A DNA stretch of 64,000 bases from Symsagittifera roscoffensis (GCF_963678635.1 NC_087066.1:66907477-66971476), one strand, 5' to 3'. Counted from the first letter of the stretch, positions 35,558 through 44,412 are shown. Program-made: numbers and translations. Notes: generated by a model from the sequence alone, not told the origin.

Positions 35558-35929
35558 TTTATATTGTCAAAAATGTCTTTGCGAGAGCGACTGTTTTTCG
35601 ATCTACTTTTTTGAGAAATGGATCTGGTTCTAGCTGTTCTACGCTTAGATTTCTTTTTTCCACCTTCCAATTGTTTCCGAACTGTTTTTGTTCCTTCATC
35701 TTTTGCAAATGTTTTGAGTTTTTTTACGTCCACTAACAACTTCCCCAATCTCTGGAGCAGCGATTTCAAACAAATCTGCCCCAATTCTTTTCGCAGCTGG
35801 GACTATATATTTTTCAATAAAGGGGATTGCAGTTCTCCCAAGAGTTTGTGCAAGAGCTCCAAAACCTCTTCCACGCTGTCTTGCATGTCCTCGAAAAACA
35901 GGGAAATCAGCTGAATTTTGAGCAACCAT
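35554..35929 (-). pseudogene. Small basic virion-type protein of Polintons, frameshifted
   Basis: The frame starts at the ATG at 35,929 and has a Gly/Arg start (RGHARQRGRGFGALAQTLG), then a conserved helix region (PFIEKYIVPAAKRIGADLFE) and the motif APEIGEVVSGRK. After that a frameshift around 35,720 continues in the frame ending at 35,554 with a highly basic tail (GGKKKSKRRTARTR). This architecture is typical of the small basic protein next to the capsid genes of Polintons, probably DNA- or capsid-associated. Its stop TGA overlaps the capsid ATG by 4 nt, indicating compact viral-style packing. Confidence 0.65.
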
Positions 35930-36089
35930 TTCGTATGAAGTTTAAATCAAAAATGATTATTCGAAATCTTGCGGAACAAGAGAACAACTCGAGTGATTCC
36001 TACGGACACAAAAGGAATTTTTTCGCCTGTACTATCTCTAAGTTCTATCTTGATACTATATGGAAAGAATTTTTCAACAACTTTTTAAA

Positions 36090-36776
36090 CTATAAATTTG
36101 TAAAGGATTGATAATTCATGTACTGTCCTGTAGAAATTATATCTCCACTCTTCACTTTGGAGATAAATGGAAAACAACGCAATAAGGGAGTTTTTGTATC
36201 ACCAACTATGTTATATTCTGTAATATCACTGTATATCATTAGGGAATGTGTTCTTATAATGTCGTAAGAATACTGAGGATAATGTGGACTTTTTCCTTTC
36301 ATTATAACCCCTGTTTGAGTTTGTTCTAAATCACAACCAAAAATGTGGCTCAAATCAGCACTCTGAATTATAAACACTGATTGACTCTCAGGTAAATGAA
36401 CAGCAACTTTTTGTGTAATTTTATCTACTGATACATAGATTCTGTTATATTTAAAAACTTGAGCTCCTAGACATTCTCGAATTTTGTTGTTCATGGCTAC
36501 AATTAAATCAACAATACTTGGATAAAATCCTGGTTCAATGTTCATCGGTACAATCTTTCTTTTCTCCTCAGAACTTTCTCTTCCATCTATGAATGTAAAC
36601 TTTCCCTCTGTAACATTTTGATTCAAAGAAGGGTATGATATTTCTGAAATAGCAACCTCCCATTCTCCTTTCAAATGTATTTGTTCAGGTAGAAAATTTG
36701 TAAAAGAACTAAGACTATTATTCGGATAACAAATAAAAGAAGCGTTGGAAACCAACTCAATAGTGAAAGAATCCAT
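36090..36776 (-). CDS. Maverick minor capsid (penton-like) protein
   Basis: This is an intact 228-aa frame from the ATG at 36,776. It has beta-rich text with the family's typical opening (FTIELVSNASFICYPNNSLS, then FTNFLPEQIHLKGEWEVAIS), a central YPSIVDLIVAMN, and HIFG followed by a late HSLMIYSDI and a C-terminal PLLRCFPFI. This order matches the single jelly-roll penton homologues of Polintons, which would occupy capsid vertices. It lies between the basic protein and the integrase on the same strand and has no lesion, in contrast to the capsid gene. Confidence 0.8.
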   Translation of the reverse strand: MDSFTIELVSNASFICYPNNSLSSFTNFLPEQIHLKGEWEVAISEISYPSLNQNVTEGKFTFIDGRESSEEKRKIVPMNIEPGFYPSIVDLIVAMNNKIRECLGAQVFKYNRIYVSVDKITQKVAVHLPESQSVFIIQSADLSHIFGCDLEQTQTGVIMKGKSPHYPQYSYDIIRTHSLMIYSDITEYNIVGDTKTPLLRCFPFISKVKSGDIISTGQYMNYQSFTNL

Positions 36777-36818
36777 GACAACTGATCGGTAAAAATTTAG
36801 TTTAAAAATGATTTACCT

Positions 36819-37760
36819 TTAATCAGAACATTTTCTAAGCTCTTTTTCATAAAATTTTCCCAGAATTTCCTCTTTGTCGAGATCTTTGATGATGTATGTT
36901 GGAGGCTTTTTTCTAGAGACTGCCGAAATTTCAAAAATTTTATCTGTAAATTGTGGTTTATATCCTTTTCGGAACGGAATATCATTCTTTGAAATTCTCA
37001 CTCTGTCTCCAACTTTGAATTTTAGTTTCTTATACCTTGTTAGAGATTTATTGTACAAAATTGAGAGGAAATCAGTATTCTTGACATCTCTAGGTGATTT
37101 CCCAATAGATCTATTGATGCGACAATTCATTGTAGACACAAATTGCGGCAACTTGTTAATGAATTTTTCACCATGATCTTCTATGTAGCGGTAAATAATG
37201 TGTTTTAATGATTGAATGGCTCTCTCTGCAAATGCAGCTTTTGTTTCACTCATGGTCGAGTAAACTTCAATGCTTTTTTCCTTGCAAAATTTTTTGAAAG
37301 TTCCTCCATATTCCGTTCCTTTATCAACCCAAAGCTTTTCAGGAGTGTTTTTTCGAGAAATTATTTTTTTGAAAGCTTGCAAAGTGTCTTTGGCATATTT
37401 AGTTTTCATTGTTTGAACTCTGACAAATCGCGAAAAAACATCAACAGCAACCAATAAATATTTGACTCCCTTGTTTTGACTCGCTAGTTTGTCCACAAAT
37501 ACCAAATCCATACACCAAATTTCATTTATATATTTTGAAAATGCTGGAAACCTTCGAAAACGTCTGATTGGGGGACCAAATTTTGTATACGATGTCTTGG
37601 TTTGTAAAAACTGTTCTACTTTCTTTTTTGAAAATCCGCTTGCTTTACTCAAGTTTCGCACAGAACCGTACGCAGCTCTACCTCTAGAATACAATCTGTT
37701 CAAACTTACTTTTTCAGATTTTGAAAGGGATCCAAGTTCCTCTGTCTTTCGCTTTGGCAT
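36819..37760 (-). CDS. INT: Polinton retroviral-type integrase (DDE) with SH3/chromo-like C-terminus
   Basis: This is a 313-aa intact frame from the ATG at 37,760. The N-terminal ~60 residues contain a helical DNA-binding region (AAYGSVRNLSKASGFSKKKV). The catalytic core has Asp85 in WCMDLVFVD, Asp146 in LWVDKGTEYGG and Glu179 in AFAERAIQSLK, which form the DDE triad. The C-terminal part (LKFKVGDRVRISKNDIPFRK, then YKPQFTDKIFEI and PPTYIIKDL) is the SH3/chromodomain-like module typical of Polinton integrases. It would insert the linear element DNA into the host genome. No stop or shift is visible. The 5' end overlaps the upstream accessory frame by 47 nt. Confidence 0.92.
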   Translation of the reverse strand: MPKRKTEELGSLSKSEKVSLNRLYSRGRAAYGSVRNLSKASGFSKKKVEQFLQTKTSYTKFGPPIRRFRRFPAFSKYINEIWCMDLVFVDKLASQNKGVKYLLVAVDVFSRFVRVQTMKTKYAKDTLQAFKKIISRKNTPEKLWVDKGTEYGGTFKKFCKEKSIEVYSTMSETKAAFAERAIQSLKHIIYRYIEDHGEKFINKLPQFVSTMNCRINRSIGKSPRDVKNTDFLSILYNKSLTRYKKLKFKVGDRVRISKNDIPFRKGYKPQFTDKIFEISAVSRKKPPTYIIKDLDKEEILGKFYEKELRKCSD

Positions 37761-38127
37761 TCTTGTTGGCAACAAGTTTAGGTGGAACTTGAGTTGCTTC
37801 CAAAATGGTAAAGTAAATATCGGGAAAGTCGGTATTTTTTCGCATTAGTGCACACACAAAGTCTACAATTGATTCTTTTGTGTCTCGATTATCTAATATG
37901 ATATTTTCTGACTGAATTAGTCTAATTCTAGGAGAATTCAAAATTAATTCAATAAGTTGCTTATTGTTACTCGTTTTCAACTTTGCATTTACAGCACTGT
38001 AAAAAGAATCAAAATTTTTTGGTACAATCTCCTCTTTTTCTTGCTTTTGTTCCAATTTTGGTTTTTTTTTTGGAAGTGTGCTTTGTGATTGATAAATTGA
38101 GTAAGGAATTAGAACAAACTGATCCAT
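37714..38127 (-). CDS. Polinton accessory protein (VLIPYSIY type), unknown function
   Basis: This is a 137-aa intact frame from the ATG at 38,127. It opens MDQFVLIPYSIYQSQ, then a Lys/Glu-rich linker (PKKKPKLEQKQEKEE), a helical middle and a Cys-poor end. Proteins with this opening are, to my recollection, recurrent companions of the integrase in Polintons. No enzymatic motif is visible. It overlaps the integrase start by 47 nt and follows the small gene at 38,129 by one base. Confidence 0.6.
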   Translation of the reverse strand: MDQFVLIPYSIYQSQSTLPKKKPKLEQKQEKEEIVPKNFDSFYSAVNAKLKTSNNKQLIELILNSPRIRLIQSENIILDNRDTKESIVDFVCALMRKNTDFPDIYFTILEATQVPPKLVANKNAKAKDRGTWIPFKI

Positions 38128-38128
38128 A

Positions 38129-38431
38129 CTATGTCAATCGCTTAATGACAAATGGAGTGATAACAGATATTAAGTGTAGGCCTTTTGGCGAGCTCAAAAT
38201 AGTTCTCCTTTTATGCAGTGAAGTTCTTCTTCGTGTGAGTTCTGATATTTCTCGTCGATACTTTACTACGTCTACTTTTCGAAGATCCTTTAGCTCGCCT
38301 CGTAGTAAGTTTACTAGATATTCGCTGAGGAATTGAATGAAACTTTTTGGACAATGGAGGATGAATTGTTTTTGAAGTTTTTGGGAAAATGTTTGAAATA
38401 TTGGGAGAATAGAGACGTATTGTATGCTCAT
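38129..38431 (-). CDS. Small basic Maverick protein
   Basis: This is a 100-aa frame from an internal ATG at 38,431. The conserved-looking part is the last ~55 residues (DLRKVDVVKYRREISELTRR, then RTILSSPKGLHLISVITPF), basic and helical. Its 5' half overlaps the C-terminal frame of the ATPase in another register, so the real start could be further downstream. It ends one base before the accessory gene start. It resembles short unassigned ORFs found beside the integrase in other Polintons. Confidence 0.5.
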   Translation of the reverse strand: MSIQYVSILPIFQTFSQKLQKQFILHCPKSFIQFLSEYLVNLLRGELKDLRKVDVVKYRREISELTRRRTSLHKRRTILSSPKGLHLISVITPFVIKRLT

Positions 38432-39319
38432 CGTCCAAAAACCTAGTTTCTGTTCCTGCTGGTAGATAAATCTTTGATGGAACTGAACCACTGTTTGTGC
38501 AATATCTTAACGAATCAACTGTTTTTGGAGTTAAATCAATGAGTAAATGACCATAAGGAGTAGATGTTGCATCTTGATACCACTCTTTCATTGTGATCCT
38601 AGACCTAGTTGTTGACATAATGTATTGATTTGTAAAACATCTCTTGGTGACTTCAATAGGACTATGTGTGTATTTTGTAACTCAACATCTCTTCCCAATT
38701 TGCTTTGATGAAACAAGTTATGCTTATTATATATTGTATTCAGTCCCCTGTGTCTTCCAGCAGTAGCAACTTTTACAAACCGCTTAGAATTTGAAATTTC
38801 TTCACAAGAGTCATCAAATATTAACAGGTATCTTGTTCCATTATTGGTAAGGTTTTCAATCAGTTCAAAATTGACTCCTTGGATATACTTAAGGTTTTTT
38901 CTTTGCATTTGTCCAGAAAGAGGTTGCTAATGCTGAGAAAAATAAAAAATTTTGTCAAACTTTGGTTGAAATTTACCAATTTTTAACCACTCAAAAAAAA
39001 TATGTGATTTTCCAGATCCACTTGGTCCAACTAGCGAAATAAAAAATCGTTCTTTGGTAGAAATTATTTTATTCATAGCTTTGGAGAAGGTAAAATATAA
39101 CCGACTGTACTTGATAAAATTGCTACCCAAACAGTTGTTTCTTAACATGTCGTGGATATCATTATTCGAACGATTGCACATGCTAGTAATAAAACTACGA
39201 CAAAAAATTGGCACATAAACACAGAAATCTATTACACATACGTCCAAAAAACTTCCAAGATTCTCCTCATCAAAAACAAAATTTCCTAAATTTAATTGCT
39301 TGTCACATTCATCACCCAT
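38211..39319 (-). pseudogene. ATPase: Maverick genome-packaging ATPase (A32/FtsK-HerA type), stop plus frameshift
   Basis: The frame starts at the ATG at 39,319. Walker A is GPSGSGKSH (about residues 98-106). A TAG at 38,927-38,929 then interrupts an otherwise continuous frame. Beyond it comes the Walker B-like strand YLLIFDDSC and the family's C-terminal core (GRHRGLNTIYNKHNLFHQSK; SPRDVLQINTL). Near 38,590 a 1-bp loss shifts the frame into the C-terminal part (MKEWYQDATSTPYGHLLIDL), which ends at 38,211 with a basic tail. The duplicate at 39,671-40,408 keeps a Tyr codon where this copy has TAG. It would pump DNA into capsids; this copy should not make full-length product. Confidence 0.82.
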
Positions 39320-39399
39320 CTCAACTCTGGAATGAAAAAATTGATAATGACTAACATTTAAATTTCAAAAACACGATAATACAAATTTAATAAGGTAAT

Positions 39400-39663
39400 T
39401 TACAATTTATTAAAAAAACATCGAGTCCATGTTCGGTATGCAAATGCTTTTCTTTCTGCACAGTGAAGAGTATTTGCATGACGAAATGGGTAGTTGCTAC
39501 ACCTCCAATCATATTCTTCATCTTTGAAAATCAAATTTTGAACTTTTGGACATGCGTAGTCATCCAAGTTTGTAACCTTTGTTTCCAAAATTTCTGACAG
39601 AATTTTACTTTTTTCATAACCTTTTGCAAAAAACTCCGTTTCTGGAGCTTTTAGTTTTTTCAA
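39400..39663 (-). pseudogene. 3' part of a Polinton nuclease-like gene, detached by duplication
   Basis: This 87-codon frame repeats the segment LKAPETEFFAKGYEKSKILS also present in the chimeric ORF, then continues into the natural C-terminus (PFRHANTLHCAERKAFAYRT, then WTRCFF). Its own N-terminus is missing: the gene was cut when a ~0.9-kb local duplication placed ATPase sequence in its middle. The N-terminal part is now at the start of the neighbouring chimera (40,408 downward). Confidence 0.65.
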
Positions 39664-39670
39664 TATTTTT

Positions 39671-40408
39671 TCAAGCTTGATACCACTTTTTCATTTTTGA
39701 TCCTAGACCTAGTTGTTGACTTAATGTATTGATTTGTAAAACATCTCTCGGTGACTTGAATAGGACTATATGCGTATTTTGTAACTCAACATCTCTTCCC
39801 AATTTGCTTTGATGAAACAAGTTATGCTTATTATATATTTTATTCAGTCCCCTGTGTCTTCCAGCAGTACCAACTTTTACAAACTGCTTAGAATTTGAAT
39901 TTTTTTCACAAGAGTCATCAAATATTAACAGGTATTTTGTTCCATGATTGGGAAGGTTTTCAATCAGTTCAAAATCGACTCCTTGGATAAACTTAAGGTT
40001 TTTTCTTTGCATTTGTCCATAAAGAGGTTGATAATGTTGATTTAAAAAAAATTCTTCATCTTTGAAAATCAAATTTTGAACTTTTGGACATGCGTAGTCA
40101 TCCAAGTTTGTAACCTTTGTTTCCAAAACTTCTGACAGAATTTTACTTTTTTCATAACCTTTTGCAAAAAACTCCGTTTCTGGACCTTTTAGTTTTTTCA
40201 ATATTTTTTCAAGCTCAGTATATTTTTCATGGCCACTGTTCCAATTTATTCCATAAAGATGCTTCGTACACCAAGCAGACTGAGATGTAGCTTTGAATTT
40301 TTTGGGAGGAAGAAAGGAATATCCCACAGTTTGTCCATTTTGATAAACTCCTAACTCTTTAACTATTTTGTTTTCAATACACTCAATATCCAAAACAACT
40401 AGACTCAT
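39671..40408 (-). CDS. Chimeric ORF: nuclease-like N-terminus fused to ATPase C-terminus
   Basis: This is a 245-aa open frame from the ATG at 40,408. Residues 1 to ~119 are the N-terminal part of a conserved Polinton protein with an exonuclease-like DxE (VVLDIECIE, Asp7-x-Glu9), WCTKHLYGINWNSGHEKY and a VTNLDDYACP motif. At about residue 120 the text changes without a stop into the C-terminal half of the packaging ATPase (QMQRKNLKFIQGVDFELIEN; Walker B-like KYLLIFDDSC), ending at GLGSKMKKWYQA. Walker A and the natural nuclease C-terminus are missing. The fusion arose by tandem duplication of the nuclease-ATPase region with an internal deletion. Whether it is expressed is unknown. Confidence 0.7.
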   Translation of the reverse strand: MSLVVLDIECIENKIVKELGVYQNGQTVGYSFLPPKKFKATSQSAWCTKHLYGINWNSGHEKYTELEKILKKLKGPETEFFAKGYEKSKILSEVLETKVTNLDDYACPKVQNLIFKDEEFFLNQHYQPLYGQMQRKNLKFIQGVDFELIENLPNHGTKYLLIFDDSCEKNSNSKQFVKVGTAGRHRGLNKIYNKHNLFHQSKLGRDVELQNTHIVLFKSPRDVLQINTLSQQLGLGSKMKKWYQA

Positions 40409-40515
40409 GATAATAACTGTTTTCGCTGAAAATTTTTGTTAGAATAACTAACAATCGATTAAAGCATATACTGATGAAGCAAAAACTTTAACATATAAAC
40501 AGAAGATTAATCCAG

Positions 40516-40850
40516 TCACTCTACCAAGAAAACAAGAACTTGGAAATCTAGGTATCCATAAAAATAACCAGGTCCCTTATAAGTAGTAGAATTCACAGAT
40601 CCAGCTGCATCATGCAAATTGCATGAAGTCTGAAAATTTTTGAATTTGCAAAAAAGTAATCCATACAAGAATTTCCGTATCCAATTAGACCCCCAAAACG
40701 AAGTTTTTGGTCCATTTCTTTCAAATTTATGTTTGGGTCCAAAACAATACAGGTACAAAGAAAGTAATTTTTTCTTTTTGTATTTGATGAAAAGTCATGC
40801 TTTATCAAATCAAAATTTCTGAGAACTTCATTCAATTTCTGAACGTTCAT
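40516..40850 (-). pseudogene. Unknown Maverick gene fragment, frameshifted
   Basis: The frame from the ATG at 40,850 (MNVQKLNEVLRNFDLI) runs to 40,593. An overlapping frame continues to 40,516 with more regular text (CNLHDAAGSVNSTTYKGPGY). A shift near 40,660 would join them. The family is not recognised. It lies between the nuclease-like gene and the next unknown frame on the same strand. Confidence 0.35.
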
Positions 40851-40898
40851 TTTCTACAGTGCATTCGTCAATAATGATACAAGTTTTTTTGAATGTTT

Positions 40899-41201
40899 CT
40901 ACATAAGACAAAACTGAGGGGATAAAATCAACCAAATTATCATACTCTTTTTTTCCAACTGAAATTTCTGATTGTTCTTCCAAGTGTTTCCTTTTCTACG
41001 ATACTCTATAAGATCTATTTTTTTAATATCTGAACGATAACTTAGAAAAATTTTCCGTCTTCCATTATGCAAAGTCCACTCAAATTGAGAAATTTGTGAT
41101 TCTGTATCCAAATCTTGCAATTTTGGTAAACTTTGAGATTCCAAAACTGTTAGTGATAATTTCTGGGACTTTTCTTGTAAGACGATATGAAAAAGTCCCA
41201 A
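40899..41201 (-). pseudogene. Unknown Maverick frame lacking an ATG
   Basis: This 100-codon frame has no in-frame ATG at its start and is open a further ~18 codons upstream to a TAG. The text (FEWTLHNGRRKIFLSYRSDI, then KKIDLIEYRRKGN) looks coding but matches no family I know. It is probably a decayed piece. Confidence 0.3.
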
Positions 41202-41484
41202 TTTATTTTGAAGCTTTAAAACAAGATCTCTGGAAAAACCAATGTTCTAACTCATACTGCTGTGCTCAAAGAATTTTAAAAAATGATTCAAAAAGATGAA
41301 TATTTGAATTACATTACTATAATAACATCACTCAACAACAAAGTTATTGAAGATTACAGTTCTCAACAAACATAAAATCTCCCAAGACTTGGGCAAGTTC
41401 TTTGAATTCGTTCAAAATATAGTTGACATAGGCAACTTGCTTCAAGACTTCGTTCTCCTTTGCAGTGAAGAGTCGAATCTGAAT

Positions 41485-41878
41485 TTAGGGTGGCTTGTTC
41501 ACACTGTACTTCTTGATTGTGACACACACCCTTCTCTTCTTGTTTGTTGCTACGTCATACACCGCATGACAGTTCGCAAGTTCCTGCTCCTGAGTCTTTG
41601 TCAGAATAGGGTTCCAATACAGGAACGAGTCCAAGGTTTTCAGCATCGTGAATAACAGTATTCCGTTTAGCTGATATCCTTTCCCCTTCTTTTTCACCAA
41701 GATAGACTTGCTGGGTATTTTCGATTTGTCCAGTTTCATTTTTCTTCAGCAATTGGAAGCAAGGTTCAAAGTAAATTTTTCCGTTGTAGGGTTTTTGGGA
41801 CCAAGAAAATCTCCCAACCCTTTTATGGTTCTTAGCAAATTCAATATAGGTAAGAAGGATATCTTTTCGTGAATACAT
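41485..41878 (-). pseudogene. Unknown Maverick gene, one frameshift
   Basis: From the ATG at 41,878 (MYSRKDILLTYIEFAKNHKR) a frame runs to 41,555. A second frame continues to 41,485 with QELANCHAVYDVATNKKRR and a basic end. A single shift near 41,590 would connect them. It is transcribed away from the divergent 42,117 gene, with inverted CArG boxes between them. No family is recognised. Confidence 0.4.
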
Positions 41879-41983
41879 TTTTGATTTGAGATTCAGAACC
41901 AACTGATCAGTAGTAGATATTTCAAAATAATGATATTTGTAAATTTATGGAAATTAGGAAATCTAGATGACTCACTGTACAAT

Positions 41984-42011
41984 CCATATAAGGTATTTTT
42001 ACCTTATATGG
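41984..42011. promoter_or_regulatory. Two inverted CArG boxes forming a perfect 28-bp palindromic site
   Basis: CCATATAAGG (41,984-41,993) and CCTTATATGG (42,002-42,011) each fit the SRF consensus CC(A/T)6GG, and together form 12-bp perfect inverted arms around TTTT. The site lies midway between the divergent starts at 41,878 (minus) and 42,117 (plus). Confidence 0.6.
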
Positions 42012-42065
42012 AATACTGAGTAGGTGATGATCCAAATATGGACATTGCTTAGGTGATGTAACTAC

Positions 42066-42073
42066 TATATAAG
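42066..42073 (+). promoter_or_regulatory. TATA box of the 42,117 gene
   Basis: TATATAAG lies 44 bp upstream of the ATG. With the usual ~30-bp offset, transcription would start near 42,096-42,100 and give a leader of about 20 nt. Repeated TAGGTGATG occurs just upstream. Confidence 0.55.
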
Positions 42074-42116
42074 CAATTCAATATAGATAAAAATCATTTT
42101 CAACAAGTAATCGGTG

Positions 42117-42713
42117 ATGGCATCTGCTATGTGTCAAGCATATCCCACTTTTTATTCGGACTACAATGCAAAATCTCTTTTTATCTCTGTCTCAGAAAAC
42201 TTTTATGAAAAACTTATTGTCACCCAAGACTACTGTGTATCTAACCATTCCTCATTCTGCCCAGTGGAAATTTGCAAATTTCACTTAGTATTAATCGGAT
42301 CATCGCTCGATCAGATTTTGCAAAGATTAGATAAATATCATTTCACCTATCAAATTGTTGACTGTATATATACTTTATACAAATACAGATTTTACTTCAA
42401 TATTATTTCATCAAGAGGTGAAGTTTTCAATCAATTGAATCGTGCAGTCAAATACAACTTGAAATGTAGAATACCGGAAAAATTACCCAGTGTTGCAAAG
42501 AAACGACTGCTGCCAAAAAAAATCAAAAGACATTATCTCAGTTCTGCTCAGAAGCTTGCGTCCACTCAGACTCTTGGATCAGCTTTTTTGGAAAGGATTC
42601 GAAAAGTTCAAAACTCAAAGTATGAGACTGACTTGTTGGAAATTGTTGATTGTTTGATTGATGGTTTTCGTACCGTAAATAGTGAGCGTATCAATTTTTC
42701 TTTTATTAATTGA
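42117..42713 (+). CDS. Unknown 198-aa Maverick protein
   Basis: This frame is intact from an ATG at 42,117, directly after an in-frame GTG. The first half is Cys/Tyr/Phe-rich (MASAMCQAYPTFYSDYNAKS; CKFHLVLIG). The middle has a Tyr-rich helix region (IVDCIYTLYKYRFYFNI). The C-terminal third is basic (AKKRLLPKKIKRHY). There is no signal peptide, membrane segment or known motif. It has its own TATA box and sits divergently to a minus-strand gene, so it is probably an independently controlled accessory or early-type gene. The plus orientation is shared with the polymerase only. Confidence 0.65.
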   Translation: MASAMCQAYPTFYSDYNAKSLFISVSENFYEKLIVTQDYCVSNHSSFCPVEICKFHLVLIGSSLDQILQRLDKYHFTYQIVDCIYTLYKYRFYFNIISSRGEVFNQLNRAVKYNLKCRIPEKLPSVAKKRLLPKKIKRHYLSSAQKLASTQTLGSAFLERIRKVQNSKYETDLLEIVDCLIDGFRTVNSERINFSFIN

Positions 42714-42754
42714 GTATTTGTTAATAAAAATCTTGTCAAAATAGTTCTTATTTA

Positions 42755-43400
42755 AATCAAAAGTTTTTTGAACGAACAAATTTGCAATTTTCAACACGTG
42801 TGCAAAAATTAACTTAGAGTTTTTTCGCAAGATGCAAATTTTGGTTTGATTTTTTCAACACGTTTGCAAAAATTTAATTAAGCTTTTTTACAAGATGCAA
42901 AAACTGGTTTGGTTTTTTCATTAAGTGTTAGATGCAAGTTTTTTCGTGGTTTTGTTGAAAACAAATGCAAAAATCTAACTTATTTTTTCTTATTCATATG
43001 CAAAAATTGCAAAATTTTATTGTAAAAAACTTGTTAAGTTAGTGCTAAAATTTTTTCATAATTGCTGACTTTGAGTACTATTCCCTATCTTAATACGTTG
43101 TTTTTCTAATTTTTTTGATCAATATACATGCAAAAAAGAGATTTTTTTGTGATCAAAAATAAAACAAAGATTTTCATTTTATATTATTATTAAGAGTGCA
43201 AGAAAATCCTCTTTCAGTTTTCTTTAAAATGCGAAAATATTTAATGAAATTTTTCTTAATTTTCTTTGATTTTTTTAACAGGTGGGCAAAAAAATTATGA
43301 AAATTTTTGCATGATGCAAAAGTTAATGTAAAGTTTTTAACATGCTTACAAAAATTGGTTTAATATTTTTTGCAATCTTTCTAACAAAATTTTATAAAAC
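42755..43400. repeat. AT-rich degenerate tandem repeat
   Basis: Loose units of about 60 bp contain AACACGTKTGCAAAAATT and TTTTTRCAAGATGCAAA. They are clearest from 42,790 to 43,020, with weaker echoes at 43,270-43,360. A short R1 fragment (TTCCCTATCTTAATAC) lies at ~43,080. No gene is seen up to 43,558. Confidence 0.5.
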
Positions 43401-43558
43401 AGTTTACCAGATGCTCAATTAGTTTCAATTTTAAAAAAGTTTTACTTTTGAAATTTCTTTATAAATTTTCTATGATCTCTTTGTTCCTATCTCTTGAAAA
43501 TAAAATTACTAGATACAAAGAAATGAAATTACAAAGCACAAGACAGTAGCCAATTTAT

Positions 43559-44047
43559 TTACAAATCAAAGAGCTGTCGAGCAGCTGAGTTCTCAAAAGT
43601 TTGCAAGTTCTCAATGGAGCGCAAAGCTGGTCTTGCCTCCATCACTGGTGGTTCGCTGACTGGAGTTCTTGGCTCAGAGAACCCTTCATCCTCTTCGGTT
43701 TTAATTGGGTTGTCCACAGATCCCTCTTCCCAAGGAAAGAGGAAATTGTCGAATGGTTGAGCCACATATCTAGAGTCAGGAATTTCGGGGTAGTTCATTC
43801 CCACATGCTCGGCCACTTCCTCCATCATTTGCATTTCTCCAAGTTGATTCTCTGTAGGGGGTACTTGCGTTATATGATGTTCGTTGAAATCCCTTCGCAT
43901 CACTTCCACCATATGCCAGACTTGGATTGGGATGTCCAATCGTGCCAGAAAAACTCCACAAACTGTTTCTCGCACTTGGATTTGTACTAAATCAGCCGAA
44001 AACTCCACCGAGAACATAAGGTTGTTGTTTTTTACTGAGAAGATCAT
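43559..44047 (-). CDS. Acidic 162-aa Maverick protein, unknown function
   Basis: The frame starts at the ATG at 44,047; a TTG extension to 44,056 exists. The N-terminal ~70 residues are ordered-looking (VEFSADLVQIQVRETVCGVF, LDIPIQVWHMVEVMRRDF). The rest is acidic and Pro-rich (PWEEGSVDNPIKTEEDEGFS), probably disordered. No family is recognised. Its promoter region carries the five-CCAAT cluster. It may be a regulatory or scaffold-like protein, which is only inference from composition. Confidence 0.6.
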   Translation of the reverse strand: MIFSVKNNNLMFSVEFSADLVQIQVRETVCGVFLARLDIPIQVWHMVEVMRRDFNEHHITQVPPTENQLGEMQMMEEVAEHVGMNYPEIPDSRYVAQPFDNFLFPWEEGSVDNPIKTEEDEGFSEPRTPVSEPPVMEARPALRSIENLQTFENSAARQLFDL

Positions 44048-44237
44048 TTTGAGCAATAAGTTGAGTTAATGAATAAAAACAAGATTAACAGTTGAGAGGG
44101 TGAAAGTTGACTCTGGTTAAGTTGAAATTATTGTATTTAAAGCTGAGAGAGGAGGTAGTTGACGGTAGTTAATTTGAAAAAAAAAAGATTTTTAGTTAAA
44201 AGAGAGGGGTACCTTCAACTGGAATGTGTGGGTTAAA

Positions 44238-44412
44238 CCAATAAGAATGGATTTTCCTTATTTGGATTGTAGTCGTGTCCAATCAGATTTTAGTTTCCTT
44301 TTATGGAATTCTTATAGAAAACTCGTGTCCAATTGGAAACAAAGCTCCATTTTACACATTGTCGTTTCCAATCACAAAAATGTTCATTTTTGTTCAAGTT
44401 GTCGTATCCAAT
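44238..44412. promoter_or_regulatory. Cluster of five phased CCAAT boxes
   Basis: CCAAT starts at 44,238, 44,279, 44,329, 44,368 and 44,408, with spacing 41, 50, 39 and 40 bp. Four of them sit in a shared context GTCGTRTCCAATCAG. This matches NF-Y-type sites and lies 190-365 bp upstream of the minus-strand gene starting at 44,047. Confidence 0.6.
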
